Positions 63,341 to 64,000 of a stretch of DNA of 64,000 nt are shown piece after piece; position 1 is the first letter of the stretch; every line of letters begins with the position of its first letter. The translations under genes and the position numbers were made by a program. The stretch is from Chaetoderma sp. LZ-2023a (taxonomy: Eukaryota; Mollusca; Caudofoveata; Chaetodermatida; Chaetodermatidae), in contig CM067370.1 of assembly GCA_034401795.1 (NCBI GenBank), positions 53,556,880 through 53,620,879 on the forward strand. The letters are read 5' to 3'. Under the pieces are notes generated by a model. The model had not been told where the DNA came from, did no database searches, and saw only the letters and a program-made list of their open reading frames with translations.

Positions 63341-64000
63341 ATAACAAGGGGCCGGTCTGCCAAAAATGACAAAGATTTTGATTGAGTCATGGCAAACATG
63401 TTTTTTTAATGACGCTTAGGCCCTAATCATATCTCCCAAATTTTGGCCCGATCCATTCAGCGGTTCTGGAGAAGTAATTTTCACGAAAACTAGGTCATCG
63501 AAGATGGCCACTAAAGCATTAGGCCAATCAAGTTCCCGTGAACAAACTTAGTTCAGTTGTTGCTCCAGATGATATTTCATGAGTTTTGAATCGATCCTTC
63601 AAGCAGTTCCTGAGATTTTTAGACAGTTCTAAAAAGCTGCCAAAATCCAAATACAAAGTAGCTGCCAGCCAAATTGACTGATCAGCTTCCTTTGAACAAC
63701 TGTGGATCCTTATGGCCTACAGATGCTTCCTGCCAAAATACTTGAAATCGTCTCAGTTGTTCTCAAGAAGACATTTAAAATTTTCCAATGCTTTAAGTAT
63801 GGTTATCTGACAGTTTTGAGCACAATCAGAATATCCAAAAACCTATATCTAACCAATTTTGGCTTCAAAATCCATCAAATAAAAATATCCAATATGGCCG
63901 CTAAACCCTAAACCTGTCACAGCGGCCATGTTATTTGACGGATCAACTTCCCTTGAACAACTTTAATGGCGGTTCTGGAAGTCGTTTTCGCTAAAACTAG
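63341..64000 (+). repeat. CAAGATGGCC-type long repeat, copy 5, runs off the window
   Basis: Opens near AACAAGGGGCCGGTCTGCCA and contains AGCGGTTCTGGAGAAGTAAT, GAAGATGGCCAC and CCAATATGGCCGCTAAACC. The right end lies beyond the window. Confidence 0.7.

Overview
The window is eukaryotic, most likely from a marine invertebrate animal. It has no operons and no bacterial-type gene density. Long AT-rich non-coding tracts carry dense transposons, tRNA-derived SINEs, hairpin MITEs, microsatellites and very long dispersed repeats. DIRS, Polinton, Tc1, hAT and RNase H-bearing LINE elements occur together in molluscs, echinoderms, hemichordates, amphioxus and cnidarians. I cannot choose among these from the sequence alone. 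No convincing host gene is present; there is one weak candidate terminal exon near 10 kb.

Layout. 431-2054 is a Tc1/mariner element with a frameshifted DD34E transposase. 2687-9772 is a complete but decayed DIRS tyrosine-recombinase retrotransposon on the + strand (inverted terminal repeats, Gag, RT-RNase H, recombinase, internal complementary region). 9.8-19.5 kb is non-coding and holds palindromic repeats linked to TGACGTCA octamers, plus SINEs. 19.6-35.1 kb is dominated by long elements built on a recurrent CAAGATGGCC motif, with a 1-kb palindrome, a hAT insertion and an 804-bp ACCG-ended insertion. 36.1-37.8 kb is a tandem array inside a split hairpin. 37.8-42.5 kb is a satellite of roughly 150-bp units, interrupted by a 5'-truncated LINE (38191-41764) with a 9-bp target duplication.

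42.7-58.0 kb is a decayed Polinton/Maverick. It contains a protein-primed type B DNA polymerase, capsid-like genes and several small membrane or unknown genes. A second DIRS element (50478-57292, minus strand) has landed inside one of its + strand genes. This second DIRS has open Gag, RT-RNase H and recombinase frames and is clearly the younger insertion. 58.0-64.0 kb holds SINE fragments, an orphan open frame, satellite remnants, a 145-bp tandem array and the start of another CAAGATGGCC element.

How the parts relate. The two DIRS elements share one gene plan. In each, the terminal repeats and internal complementary region give a template for closing a circle, and the recombinase would integrate it. 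Both carry the same seven-cysteine module just before Gag, which I regard as the most interesting coding signal. The Polinton has lost recognisable integrase, ATPase and protease and is inactive. The other striking signal is structural: at least four unrelated families of long perfect or near-perfect hairpins occur repeatedly through the non-coding DNA.
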